Assembly (NCBI GenBank): GCA_965219855.1
Contig: CBDCOR010000014.1
Location: 124,001-188,000, forward strand
DNA length: 64,000 nt
Direction: 5' to 3'
Source: CAUZIZ01 sp965219855
Lineage (GTDB): Bacteria; Acidobacteriota; UBA6911; RPQK01; JAJDTT01
Positions 40,980-49,447 of the stretch are shown piece by piece; positions within the stretch are counted from its first letter, which is position 1; each line of letters opens with the position of its first letter. The notes below the pieces were generated by a model. That model worked only from the letters and a program-made list of their open reading frames with translations, was not told the origin of the DNA and did not search any database. The position numbers and the translations under genes are program-made.

Positions 40980-43006
40980 GTGCGCCTGTGAAGGCGTTTG
41001 ATCAGAAGGGTGAAAGTCCCTTCCAGGCTAACGTTACCGGCCTGAAGTCGACAGTGGTAACTGCGTTTCCGTGAGGAAGGGTGGAGAGCAACCTGAGACG
41101 AACGACCAATCCGTAACGCAAGTGAACTCGATTCGGCCAAGCCTGTCGGGGAGGGTCCTGGCAAAGCCCGAACCCTTGACCGCGCGACGGCCATCCCTCC
41201 GACCTGAACGGTCTGCCCGGGGGGATAGACGCGGCAAGTCACGGCGGTGAAGTAACGTGACAAAGCGACCGTGACGAAATGGCAATGCGGTGGTTGGAGA
41301 TGGAGAGGTCGGAAGGTCAAACGAGATAAGCAGGGAGATCTGTCGGGTGAGGGACGTGGACGACCCATCGTGAGAGCTCGCAGTGGGGGACGCTGCGTGA
41401 GCAATGGCCCAGGCCCGCGGTGCAGTATCGCCCGCCGAAGGGGAGCGAACCTGGCGATACCGGTGAGGTCGGTTGAAGCGGCTCGACAGAAGTCAGAGCT
41501 CCCATAGTAGCGGGGAAGCCGTGCAGCAAAACGCGGTGGAGCGAAGGGGAGCAGGAAGGTAGATGCGAAATGACTAAATCGCGGAAACGTAACTCCGCCC
41601 AAAGGCGGGACTACATCCCGGTCACAGTGCCGTTTTCGGCTAGCCCGGCTGGAGAGCCCGCTGGCATCGAACAGTGGGCTCATCGCGCGGTTTGGACGGA
41701 TCGCATGTTGGAGACACTTTTGAAAGGAAAGGTGAGAGGAGGGAAATGGCACACGCTGATCGATAAGGTGTTTTGCAGCCGGAACCTTTCCAGCTCGGCC
41801 GAGAAGGTCTTGGGCAGGAAAGGAGCGGCGGGAGTGGACCGGCAAACGTGGGGGGATTTCGCCGAACACGAGCGGGAGGAACTCGAATGGTTGCAGGAAG
41901 AACTGCGTGAGGGGACCTATCGTCCGGCAGCGGTGCTGCGGAGGTGGATTCCCAAAACAGGCAGTTCGGAAAAGCGACCGCTGGGGATTCCGACCGTGCG
42001 GGATCGAGTCGTGCAAACGGCTTTGGTCCACGGGATCGAGCCGATTCTGGAGGCCACGTTCCATGATCGAAGCTACGGCTTTCGTCATGGGCGAGGGTGC
42101 CACGGCGCACTGCGGTACGTCGAAGAGCTGCTCGAAGCCGGTTATGTGTATGTCGTCGACGCGGATCTGAAGGGTTACTTCGATACGATCCCGAAAGATC
42201 GACTGTTGGACCTGATCCAACAGAAGATATCGGATCGCCGCGTGCTGGGCCTGGTTCAGCTGTTTCTGAATCAGGGGATACTGGAAGAGCTGCGTAAGTG
42301 GATTCCGGAAGCCGGAGTCCCCCAAGGCGCCGTTCTTTCTCCGGTGTTGTCGAATGCCTACCTCAATCCCCTGGACCATCGGATGGCCGATCTGGGCTTC
42401 CAGATGGTGCGCTACGCGGATGACTTTGTCCTGCTGTGTCGCGCACCCGAGGAGGCTGAAGCGGCCCTGGCCGAAGGGCGGGACTGGGTGGAGGACAACG
42501 GGCTGAGACTGCATCCCGAGAAGACACACATCGTGGACTCGCGAGAGAAGAGCTTTTCGTTCTTGGGCGATTCGTTCCGAGGCCGTTTTCGGTTTCCACG
42601 AGCGAAGAGCCACCGAAAGTTCGTCGAGCGCATTCACGAGCTGACGCCGCGCAAGTCGGGCGACTCGCTGGAGGTCATCCTCCAGCGGCTCAATCGCTCG
42701 ACGCAAGGCTGGTTCAACTACTTCCGGCACTGTCATTGGAACATCTTCAAGGACTACGACGGTCTGATCCGTCGTCGTTTGCGACGCCTGCTTCTGAAGC
42801 GCAACCGGAAGAATAGAAAACGCCTCTGTCGAAATCACCGTTGGCCCAACGCCTTCTTTACGGATCATGGGTTCACGAGCCTGACTGACGCCCATATCCG
42901 TTTCGTCCAATCCATAGGAACCTACTGACTGGAGAGCTGTATGCGGGAGAATCGCACGTGCAGTTCGGAGGGAGGGGAGCCGGGTGACCGTGCTTCCCTA
43001 CCCTAT
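40980..43006 (+). mobile_element. Group II intron, copy 4 (2,027 bp)
   Basis: The ends and length are identical to copies 1-3, and domain V is at 42934-42966. The 5' exon ends CCCGTGCCA (variant palindrome) and the 3' exon begins CCGCGGGATCCCAAAGTTTG, so the insertion point (foot of a hairpin, before C) is the same although the arm sequence is not. Confidence 0.93.
41570..42928 (+). CDS. ltrA: Group II intron reverse transcriptase/maturase, copy 4
   Basis: A 452-residue RT/maturase identical in protein sequence to copy 2 (PLGIP and RRRLRR intact, Ala in EEAEAALAEG). Complete RT, YADD and maturase regions are present, with no endonuclease domain. It is probably an active source copy. Confidence 0.95.
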   Translation: MTKSRKRNSAQRRDYIPVTVPFSASPAGEPAGIEQWAHRAVWTDRMLETLLKGKVRGGKWHTLIDKVFCSRNLSSSAEKVLGRKGAAGVDRQTWGDFAEHEREELEWLQEELREGTYRPAAVLRRWIPKTGSSEKRPLGIPTVRDRVVQTALVHGIEPILEATFHDRSYGFRHGRGCHGALRYVEELLEAGYVYVVDADLKGYFDTIPKDRLLDLIQQKISDRRVLGLVQLFLNQGILEELRKWIPEAGVPQGAVLSPVLSNAYLNPLDHRMADLGFQMVRYADDFVLLCRAPEEAEAALAEGRDWVEDNGLRLHPEKTHIVDSREKSFSFLGDSFRGRFRFPRAKSHRKFVERIHELTPRKSGDSLEVILQRLNRSTQGWFNYFRHCHWNIFKDYDGLIRRRLRRLLLKRNRKNRKRLCRNHRWPNAFFTDHGFTSLTDAHIRFVQSIGTY

Positions 43007-43062
43007 CCGCGGGATCCCAAAGTTTGTTTCTCGAATGGGGTCGACAAGTTCGAGCAAACACT

Positions 43063-44238
43063 TTGAGAGTATCGAAGCAGAATATCCTCTTTGGGCTCGT
43101 GACGCCGGCGCTGATCATCCTCTTCGCGCTTCTGTTTCAGGACAAGGTCCAGCACAAGATGCGCGACTTCGAGGTCTACTGGCAGGCTGGGACGAGGGCG
43201 ATCGCAGCAGAGTCCCTTTATCGACCCGAGGATGAGCACTACCAGCTGAAGTATCTGCCTGCATTCGCGCTGGCGGTTTCCCCTCTGTCAAGACTCTCGC
43301 TGCCAACTGCCAAGGCACTCTGGTATTCACTCTCGGTCGCCCTCGTTTTCCTGATCCTATTCTGCAGCTGGCGACTGCTCCCGAGGCATCATCAACCCGC
43401 TTGGATCTTGCTGCTGTTGACCTTGACCGCGATGGCCAAGTTTTACGGACACGAGCTGGTCCTGGGCCAGAGCAATCTCCTGATGATGTCGTTGGTCCTT
43501 CTGGCATTGGGCCAGATGAGGTCAGGGAAAGAGACTTGGGCAGGGTTGCTCCTGGGCCTCGCCGTCGTGGCCAAGCCCTACGCGGTCATCTTTCTACCCT
43601 ACCTGGCTCTCAGGCGGCGTGCCGACTCGTTTTTCACCCTCTGCGTGGTCTTGCTGCTGCTGCTCTTTCTGCCGAGTCTTCTCTACGGCCAAGAGGGAAA
43701 CTTCCGTCTCCTGCTGGGATGGGTCGAAGCCACGTTTGGCACGACAATTCCGAATCTGACCTCTCAGGACAGCGTGTCCATTCTCGGCATGTACTCGAAA
43801 TGGCTGGGGATAGGTCCTACCGCGTTTGCCTTGTCGCTGATTACGATCGGTGTCCTTGTCGCCGTCTTCGTCCTGGTCTTTTGCAAGCGTGCGGATCGGA
43901 TCTTTCCAGAGTATCTCGAGATGTCTCTCCTGCTGACTCTGATTCCGCTGTTCTCACCCTCTGGTTGGGACTATACCTTGCTGCTTTCGACACCTGCCAT
44001 CATGTGTCTTGTCAACTATTTTGGAGACCTCTCGCTGGGGTCGAAGATTGTAACGGGAATTGCCCTCGTCACCATAGGCTTCAGCCTCTACGATGTTTTG
44101 GGGCGAAGCTCCTACGCCTTGTTCATGTCGTATTCGCCGATAACGCTCTGCTACTTTGTAGTGATTGCTTCACTCTACCAACTGCGGACATCGGGAGGCC
44201 GTAGCGGTGGTCTCCAGGCCGCCGTGGTCGAGCCTTGA
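43063..44238 (+). CDS. GT87-like (DUF2029) membrane glycosyltransferase
   Basis: A polytopic protein of about 391 residues with some ten hydrophobic segments (ILFGLVTPALIILFALLF, the YSLSVALVFLILFCSW segment, WAGLLLGLAVVAKPYAVIFL, LCVVLLLLLFLPSLLYG and others). The lumenal/periplasmic loop after the first helix has DFEVYWQAG and YLPAFALAVSPLSRL, the conserved DF/Y...Y..P....P pattern of GT87 polyprenyl-phosphate-dependent mannosyltransferases. I propose TTG 43063; the frame is open to 43024, but that part lies in repeat flank. No good ribosome site is seen. The last 12 or so residues (RSGGLQAAVVEP) are encoded by a palindromic repeat, so the natural C-terminus has been replaced or extended. 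Confidence 0.72.
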   Translation: MRVSKQNILFGLVTPALIILFALLFQDKVQHKMRDFEVYWQAGTRAIAAESLYRPEDEHYQLKYLPAFALAVSPLSRLSLPTAKALWYSLSVALVFLILFCSWRLLPRHHQPAWILLLLTLTAMAKFYGHELVLGQSNLLMMSLVLLALGQMRSGKETWAGLLLGLAVVAKPYAVIFLPYLALRRRADSFFTLCVVLLLLLFLPSLLYGQEGNFRLLLGWVEATFGTTIPNLTSQDSVSILGMYSKWLGIGPTAFALSLITIGVLVAVFVLVFCKRADRIFPEYLEMSLLLTLIPLFSPSGWDYTLLLSTPAIMCLVNYFGDLSLGSKIVTGIALVTIGFSLYDVLGRSSYALFMSYSPITLCYFVVIASLYQLRTSGGRSGGLQAAVVEP

Positions 44239-44280
44239 GGCTCGAAGACAGAATAACTTCGGCCTGGAGACCAAAGCCAC
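44201..44280. repeat. Palindromic repeat overlapping a gene end
   Basis: GTAGCGGTGGTCTCCAGGCC, a CGAGCCTTGAGGCTCG hairpin and GGCCTGGAGACCAAAGCCAC form the palindrome. It provides the stop codon and final residues of the GT87-like gene and lies 27 bases from the end of the aldehyde dehydrogenase gene. Located between convergent genes, it could serve as a two-way terminator structure. Confidence 0.8.
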
Positions 44281-44307
44281 GTCCGCCGCAGACGGAACAA
44301 ACGTCTA

Positions 44308-45726
44308 CTAGCCTTGTAGGTTGACCACTACCATCTTCAACTCGGTCATTTCCTCGACGGCATACTTAGGACCCTCTTTGCCCATACCGCTGTCCTTTAG
44401 ACCTCCGTAGGGCATGAAATCGGCACGCCACTGGGGTCCCCAGTTGATGTGGATGTTGCCACTGTCGACTTCGCGGGCAAAGCGCAGGGCGCGATCGATA
44501 TCCTGGGTGAAGATTGCCGCAGAGAGCCCGTAACGGGTGTCGTTGGCACTTGCAATGGCTTCGTCGGCATCGCTGAAGTGGCTGACCGCCACCGCAGGGC
44601 CGAAAACCTCTTCCCGGCTGATCCGCATGTCCTGGTCGACGTCGGCCAGGACGGCAGGCTGCAGTACCGCTCCGTTACGATCACCGCCGGTTATCAACCG
44701 GGCGCCGCCTCCCACTGCCTCCTGAATCCAATCGCCTACTCGGATGGCGTCGCTTTCCCGGACCATGGGGCCCATAGTGATCTCTTCGTCCAATTGGTCT
44801 CCCACATTCAAAGCCTCGACATTGGATTTGAGGCGACCCAGAAAATCGTCGTAGACCTTACGATCTGCCAGCACCCGCTGAGCGGAAATACAGACCTGAC
44901 CAGCATTGGAGAAGCCAGTTGTGACCGTGGCAGCAGCCACCTTGTCCAGATCGGCGTCGTCCATGACGACTAGAGGCGCGTTCGAGCCCAGCTCCATCGT
45001 GACCTTTTTCATGCCCGCAACCTTGCAGATGTGCTCACCCACTTCGAAGCTGCCGGTGAAAGTGATCTTGCGAACACGCTTGTCGCCGGAAAGAGCATCG
45101 CCCACCTCGCCCCCGGGGCCAGTGACACAAGCCACAGCCTGAGGTGGGAGACCCGCTTCCAACAAGAGCTCCACCAGCTTCAGTGCGGAGAGTGGAGTAT
45201 CGGTGGCAGGCTTGATAACCACTGAATTACCTGCTGCCAAGGCTGGTCCCACCTTGTGACAAACCAGGTGCAGCGGAAAATTGAAAGGACTGATGGCTGC
45301 GACTACACCGCAGGGAACCCGAAGTGTAAATCCGAAGCGACCCGCTCCCCCAGGGGCGGCGTCCAGAGGGAGCACCTCGCCTGTCAGACGCTTGGCCTCT
45401 TCCGCCGAGAGCTGGATGATCTCGGCGGCACGACTGGCCTCGAATCGACCCTCCGCCAGGATCTTCCCCTCTTCGGAACTGATGGTACGGGCCAGGTCTT
45501 CGGAGCGCTCGACCATCAGGGCGGCTGTGGTGAAGAGGATCTGAGCCCGGTCGTAGGCAGGCATCTCTCGCATGATCCTGGCACCTTCAACAGCCCCGGC
45601 GATGGCCGCGTCGACATCGGATGCTCTCCCCCTGGGAACCGTATCTACCACGGAATCATCGTAGGGATTCTTGACCTGAATCTGGTTGGCGGCATCCGTC
45701 CACTCACCCTGGATAAACATCTTCAT
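44308..45726 (-). CDS. NAD(P)-dependent aldehyde dehydrogenase
   Basis: A 472-residue ALDH-superfamily enzyme oxidising an aldehyde to the acid (or acyl-CoA) with NAD(P). The conserved residues are in place: Asn149 in ISPFNFP, Lys172 in VVIKPATDTP, the GSFEVG turn, the general base Glu245 in TMELGSNAP, and the nucleophile Cys279 in NAGQVCISAQR. The EEVFGPAV and GGLKDSGMGKEGP segments are normal. Length and motifs resemble lactaldehyde or glyceraldehyde-3-phosphate (GapN-like) dehydrogenases; the substrate is unknown. The start ATG 45726 has an excellent AAGGAGGT site, and a terminator for the preceding gene lies just upstream, so it is probably transcribed alone. Confidence 0.93.
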   Translation of the reverse strand: MKMFIQGEWTDAANQIQVKNPYDDSVVDTVPRGRASDVDAAIAGAVEGARIMREMPAYDRAQILFTTAALMVERSEDLARTISSEEGKILAEGRFEASRAAEIIQLSAEEAKRLTGEVLPLDAAPGGAGRFGFTLRVPCGVVAAISPFNFPLHLVCHKVGPALAAGNSVVIKPATDTPLSALKLVELLLEAGLPPQAVACVTGPGGEVGDALSGDKRVRKITFTGSFEVGEHICKVAGMKKVTMELGSNAPLVVMDDADLDKVAAATVTTGFSNAGQVCISAQRVLADRKVYDDFLGRLKSNVEALNVGDQLDEEITMGPMVRESDAIRVGDWIQEAVGGGARLITGGDRNGAVLQPAVLADVDQDMRISREEVFGPAVAVSHFSDADEAIASANDTRYGLSAAIFTQDIDRALRFAREVDSGNIHINWGPQWRADFMPYGGLKDSGMGKEGPKYAVEEMTELKMVVVNLQG

Positions 45727-45743
45727 GGAAAACCTCCTTAGAC

Positions 45744-45781
45744 GTAAAAAAAGAAACGGGCGGCCGCTTACGACCGCCCGT
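45744..45781 (-). terminator. Rho-independent terminator after the CsgG-like gene
   Basis: On the minus strand ACGGGCGG, an inner GTCGTAAGCG region and CCGCCCGT form a GC-rich stem, followed by TTTCTTTTTTT. It lies about 60 bases beyond the stop of the CsgG-like gene and before the aldehyde dehydrogenase start, which fits termination of the upstream transcript. Confidence 0.85.
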
Positions 45782-45840
45782 AAAGATATACCCGATTTCC
45801 GTCGATTGCTAAAGAGCTTAGGTCGGAAAGCAACCGGCCA

Positions 45841-46792
45841 CTAGTTCCTGACCAAGTCCCCGACCTTCACACCCGATCCAGAAATGACCGTCGCCATCGA
45901 GGAGCCTTCATTCACGTCGTCGATCCTGGCCTCTCCCAGAGAGGTAGTGATCTCGCGAAGGACCTTTCCGGTGGCGGGATCTTTGACGGTGCGCTTCACC
46001 CGCAGGATCTTCAGGGTGTCTCCAGCTTTGACTCCCGCGCCACTTCCCACATTCAAGATGAGGCTCGACCCATCGACATCGGCAACCATGCCCCGGATCA
46101 CGTACTCGACATCAGGCAGCTTTCCGTAGTCCTCAATCAGCTGCGCTGCCAGGTCCTTCACTGCAGCTTCCGTGGCTTCGCCGATAATGGTCTCGCGGAA
46201 GTCGCTGCTGGTCATGCTGATACCGCCTGCGCCGAAGCCGCCCCCTCCGCCACCTCCGCCTCCGAGCATGAGACCCTTCCGTTTAGACTTTCCTTCCCCG
46301 GTCTTGGAAGCCAGAATCTCACCCGTGTTGATGTCGACAATGCGAGCGGTAAGCTTGACGTTCGCAATGCCCTTCTGGGTCCCGACCTTGCCCGCCCCGA
46401 ATTTGCCCAATCTCCCTCCGATGCCGCCGACACTGAAGCCCTTCTTTTCGGTGCCGAACTGGGTGATGGACCCCACGACCATCCCGTTCACGCTCAGAAG
46501 CTTGCCGATCTTGGCGGCGGTGCTAGCATCCGCCGCGGTCGCTGTTGGAGAAATTCTGCTCGGCCATTACCAGGTCCATCTTCTTTCGCTCGATCACGGA
46601 ATAGGTGCCGTCGTTCACCAGCTCGTTGACGACCATATCCGCGATTCCTTTGCCGATGTCCCAACTACCGCCCCACCATTGTTGAACCGTCCCGAAATCA
46701 AAATCGACGACGGCGACGCGCTTCTTCTGTGCGACCAGATTGAGACTCGTAAAAGCAACCAGAAAAATCGAGTACAAGAGAAACTTTCTCAT
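45841..46792 (-). pseudogene. CsgG-like secreted protein gene with one frameshift
   Basis: Two minus-strand frames form one protein of about 317 residues. The first (from ATG 46792, GGGGA upstream) has a signal peptide (MRKFLLYSIFLVAFTSLNLV) and the CsgG-like start RVAVVDFDFGTVQQWW ... GIADMVVNELVNDGTYSVIE then MAEQNFSNSD. At about 46535 an extra G in GACCGCGGCGG shifts the frame. The second continues STAAKIGKLLSVNGMVVGSI through a nine-glycine run to KVGDLVRN. The N-terminal part resembles the CsgG/curli-secretion fold; the C-terminal 70 residues form a small beta domain. Sequencing error is possible. It is followed by a terminator and preceded by the BamE-like gene. Confidence 0.7.
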
Positions 46793-46885
46793 TACCACAA
46801 TCCCCTTTTTTCTAGACCTCTTATTGATGACTTGACCTCAGGGAGAAAACCCTCAGGACCCATGCCTGCGATTCCCTTTGCCTGG

Positions 46886-47446
46886 CTACCGGATCTGCTT
46901 CAGCGCGCCTTGCTCGAACACGAGGGAATAGCTCGAGTACTTCCATGTCTCGCGATTTCCCAGCCGAAATCTCTCTGCCGGAGACCCTACAGCCTGGACC
47001 ACTTCTTCTTCGCTCATCCCTTCTTGAAGAAGTGCTGACTGGGAGAAGCCGGAGCTCGCCCTGTTCTCGAACGGGTCTTGATCTTTCCAACTCTCCACAA
47101 AATGGTCGGTGTCTGTTGGCTGGTCTGTGTAGTTCCAGGGCCAGATGAGAAAGCTACTCCCGTGAACTCCGTAACCATCCCGACCGAGGTCACCCAGTTG
47201 GTGGGTGAACAATGAACGACGACCGTGATGGAACATGGACCGAGGTCGGTGTCGGGAAAAACCGAGACCGAGCCCACCGGACCCACGAGAGCGGGGAAAG
47301 ATACCGATCTGATTGCTGAGGAAGTGACCAAAGAAGGCCGATCCCCCAGCATTGCCACTAGAACGACTGCCCCTTTCCCGAGACTGCTCCATCCCCAGCG
47401 AGATGAGCATGACCACGAAGATCGCAGTGATAAGTTTGTTTCTCAT
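46886..47446 (-). CDS. Secreted protein with BamE/OmlA-like C-terminus
   Basis: A 186-residue protein. A signal peptide (MRNKLITAIFVVMLISLGME) is followed by a low-complexity Arg/Gly/Ser/His-rich segment (about 20-90). The last 50 residues (LLQEGMSEEEVVQAVGSPAE ... ETWKYSSYSLVFEQGALKQI) match the SmpA/OmlA pattern (G-m-s-e-e-e-V ... G-x-P ... W-x-Y ... F-x-x-G-x-L). Such domains usually act in envelope assembly or binding. It lies 93 bases upstream of the CsgG-like gene on the same strand, with the HemL-like gene upstream in turn, so a cotranscript is possible. Confidence 0.65.
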   Translation of the reverse strand: MRNKLITAIFVVMLISLGMEQSRERGSRSSGNAGGSAFFGHFLSNQIGIFPRSRGSGGLGLGFSRHRPRSMFHHGRRSLFTHQLGDLGRDGYGVHGSSFLIWPWNYTDQPTDTDHFVESWKDQDPFENRASSGFSQSALLQEGMSEEEVVQAVGSPAERFRLGNRETWKYSSYSLVFEQGALKQIR

Positions 47447-47534
47447 CGATGCCCCCCAGTATGATATTGAGATCGAACTGGATCGTCAATTGTTCAAAAT
47501 GGCGGCGCGATCATTCATCAGGGTGCCTAATACA

Positions 47535-48893
47535 CTAGGTCAAACGTCTGAAACCGGTGTGTTTGACAGGTCCTCCAATCCGCTGCTCCACGTTTCCGTC
47601 CCTGATTCCAGCTGCCAATTCGGCAAAGACGGGATCGCAAGCTTCTAAGAACTGTTCCACATGCTCGTCCTGATGGGCATAGGTTGGGTAGAAACCGCCG
47701 GCTGCCAGAAATCCTTTCTCCAGCATCCGGACCGTCCATAACGTCTGGATCGCTGCCGCCTGGGGATGGTCGAAGGCGAAGAATGTCAAGGCTGGATGTC
47801 CGCTGCAGCTGAAGGGAACACGGTGGGCTGCTGCGATCTGCTCGAGTCCAGCACGGGCCTTTATCCCGATTTGGCTCACGTGGCCAGGCACATCGTGGCT
47901 CATGAATTTCTTGATCGTGGCTACGCCTGCAGCCGGCCCGACGGCTTCGGTCCAGAGAGCGCTCGAAATAAAAGTATTCTGAGCTGCCTGCATAGTGTCA
48001 GCATTGCCTATCACTGCCGCAATGGGATGTCCGTTTCCCGTGGTCTTGGCGAACACGGCTAGATCCGGTTCGATGCCATATCGCAGGTGAGCTCCTCCCA
48101 GGCCCAGCCTCCAGCCGATCGTGATCTCGTCCATGATGAGGCGCGCTCCGCAGCTGTTGGCCAACTCTCGAATGCTCTCCAGAAAGCCCGGGTCAGGATC
48201 GAAGTTGCGGGTTGGCTCCATGACGATGGCGGCTAGACCGTTACCATGCTCATCAACAATGGCCTTGAGTTCGTCGATCTTGTTGTAAGTGAAAGGCATC
48301 GCCGTCCCGGCCAGACCCGACGCTACGCCAGCCGGTTCGAGTCCCGGCATCAGGTGACCGCCACCCAGGCGATCCGAGTCGGCCTCACTCTCGACCTGTA
48401 GATTTGCCGCCAGATACCAGTCGTGCCATCCGTGATAACCGCAAAAGGCGATCTTGTCCCGGCCAGTTCGAGCCCTTGCAATGCGCACAGCGATCATCAT
48501 GGTTTCCCCACCGAGGCGTCCAAGCCGAACCATCTCAGCCCAGGGGTGAATCTCGAGCAGCAGCTCACCGAGCTCCACTTCGTCAGGGGGATTTAGACTA
48601 GACATGCACCCTTTCTGTACTCGTTGAACGACAGCCTCCGTGACGTCCGGATCTGCATATCCCAACAAGGTAGCTCCGATGCCGGCCATGGACATGTCGA
48701 CATAGCGATTACCATCCAGATCCACCGTTTCGCACCCCCGGGCCTCTGAAAAATAGGGGGGCCATTGTTGAGGCGCAGACATCTCCTGGCGTTTCCCGAA
48801 CAGCTGTGTTCCACCCGGGAATATGGCCTTGGCTCGATCGTACCTCTCCTGTCCTTGCCTGATACTGATAGGAACTCTAGTGGTCTGTGACAC
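47535..48893 (-). CDS. HemL-like class III aminotransferase (glutamate-1-semialdehyde type)
   Basis: A 452-residue PLP enzyme. It has the GSA-aminotransferase layout: AKAIFPGGTQ, CETVDLDGNRYVDMSMAGIG, AVRIARARTGRDKIAFCGYH, MEPTRN, CGARLIMDEITIGWRLGLGG (Asp255 binds the PLP nitrogen) and AVFAKTTGNGHPIAAVIG with the Schiff-base Lys283. No other heme or tetrapyrrole genes are nearby and the Ser/Gly-rich motif is replaced by LGGET, so it could act on another amino sugar or amino acid. The start is GTG 48893 with GGGAGGG about five bases upstream. Confidence 0.85.
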   Translation of the reverse strand: MSQTTRVPISIRQGQERYDRAKAIFPGGTQLFGKRQEMSAPQQWPPYFSEARGCETVDLDGNRYVDMSMAGIGATLLGYADPDVTEAVVQRVQKGCMSSLNPPDEVELGELLLEIHPWAEMVRLGRLGGETMMIAVRIARARTGRDKIAFCGYHGWHDWYLAANLQVESEADSDRLGGGHLMPGLEPAGVASGLAGTAMPFTYNKIDELKAIVDEHGNGLAAIVMEPTRNFDPDPGFLESIRELANSCGARLIMDEITIGWRLGLGGAHLRYGIEPDLAVFAKTTGNGHPIAAVIGNADTMQAAQNTFISSALWTEAVGPAAGVATIKKFMSHDVPGHVSQIGIKARAGLEQIAAAHRVPFSCSGHPALTFFAFDHPQAAAIQTLWTVRMLEKGFLAAGGFYPTYAHQDEHVEQFLEACDPVFAELAAGIRDGNVEQRIGGPVKHTGFRRLT

Positions 48894-48982
48894 TGATCCC
48901 TCCCGGATAGCTGTTGAGGTGTCTGTTTTGGATTTCTCTCTTTTTCAGGACGATACCGGAGCGCCCAATCACGGTCAAGCTT

Positions 48983-49164
48983 AGGGCTCTGTCAAGAATA
49001 ACTTCGCAGAGTTGGGGCTCAGATTTGCGCCAGATTTGGCCGCGAACGATTGAGCGAAACCGCGAGAGTAGCCAGGTCTACGCTGAGGATTTCGCGATTG
49101 AGGAGTGGCTGAAGATGGGGTAAAGATGGGCCCCAGAATGTGAAGTTATTTTTGACAGGGCCCT
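48983..49164. repeat. MITE-like element, 182 bp
   Basis: AGGGCTCTGTCAAGAATAAC followed by TTC at 48983-49005 is repeated in inverted form at 49142-49164 with two mismatches in 23. Both ends are flanked by TTA, a possible short target duplication. A plus-strand frame inside ends EDFAIEEWLKMG and may be a transposase tail, but this is not certain. The neighbouring 48894-48982 and 49165-49350 segments show no gene. Confidence 0.6.
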
Positions 49165-49350
49165 TAGTACACTGGAACACTACTGTCCGGTTAAAAGTCG
49201 AATGATATCAAGCGGTTAGCGATGTGACCTACTTGACCTTGCAAGTCCCAATGCCTAAGTGGTTGCAGAATCAGGATTTGCTCGAACGGGGTAATTCTTG
49301 AAAATTGGCGTCAACTTCTGGAGTGATGGCGCCCTGAGTGCCTAGGGGCG

Positions 49351-49447
49351 AGGTGAATCCTGAAAGGATTCCGTATTTCAGCCCAGGGTTTCCGAACCCT
49401 GGGTCAACGGCGTCGCCCCGGATTTCAACCCTGAATGGGTTGTGTAC
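49351..49447. repeat. Three-hairpin repeat A (forward)
   Basis: GAATCCTGAAAGGATTC, CCCAGGGTTTCCGAACCCTGGG and CAACCCTGAATGGGTTG are three small hairpins in order. Copy C at 62.8 kb has the same order and orientation; copies B (51.6 kb) and D (63.1 kb) are in reverse. A and B flank the second reverse transcriptase. Confidence 0.8.
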
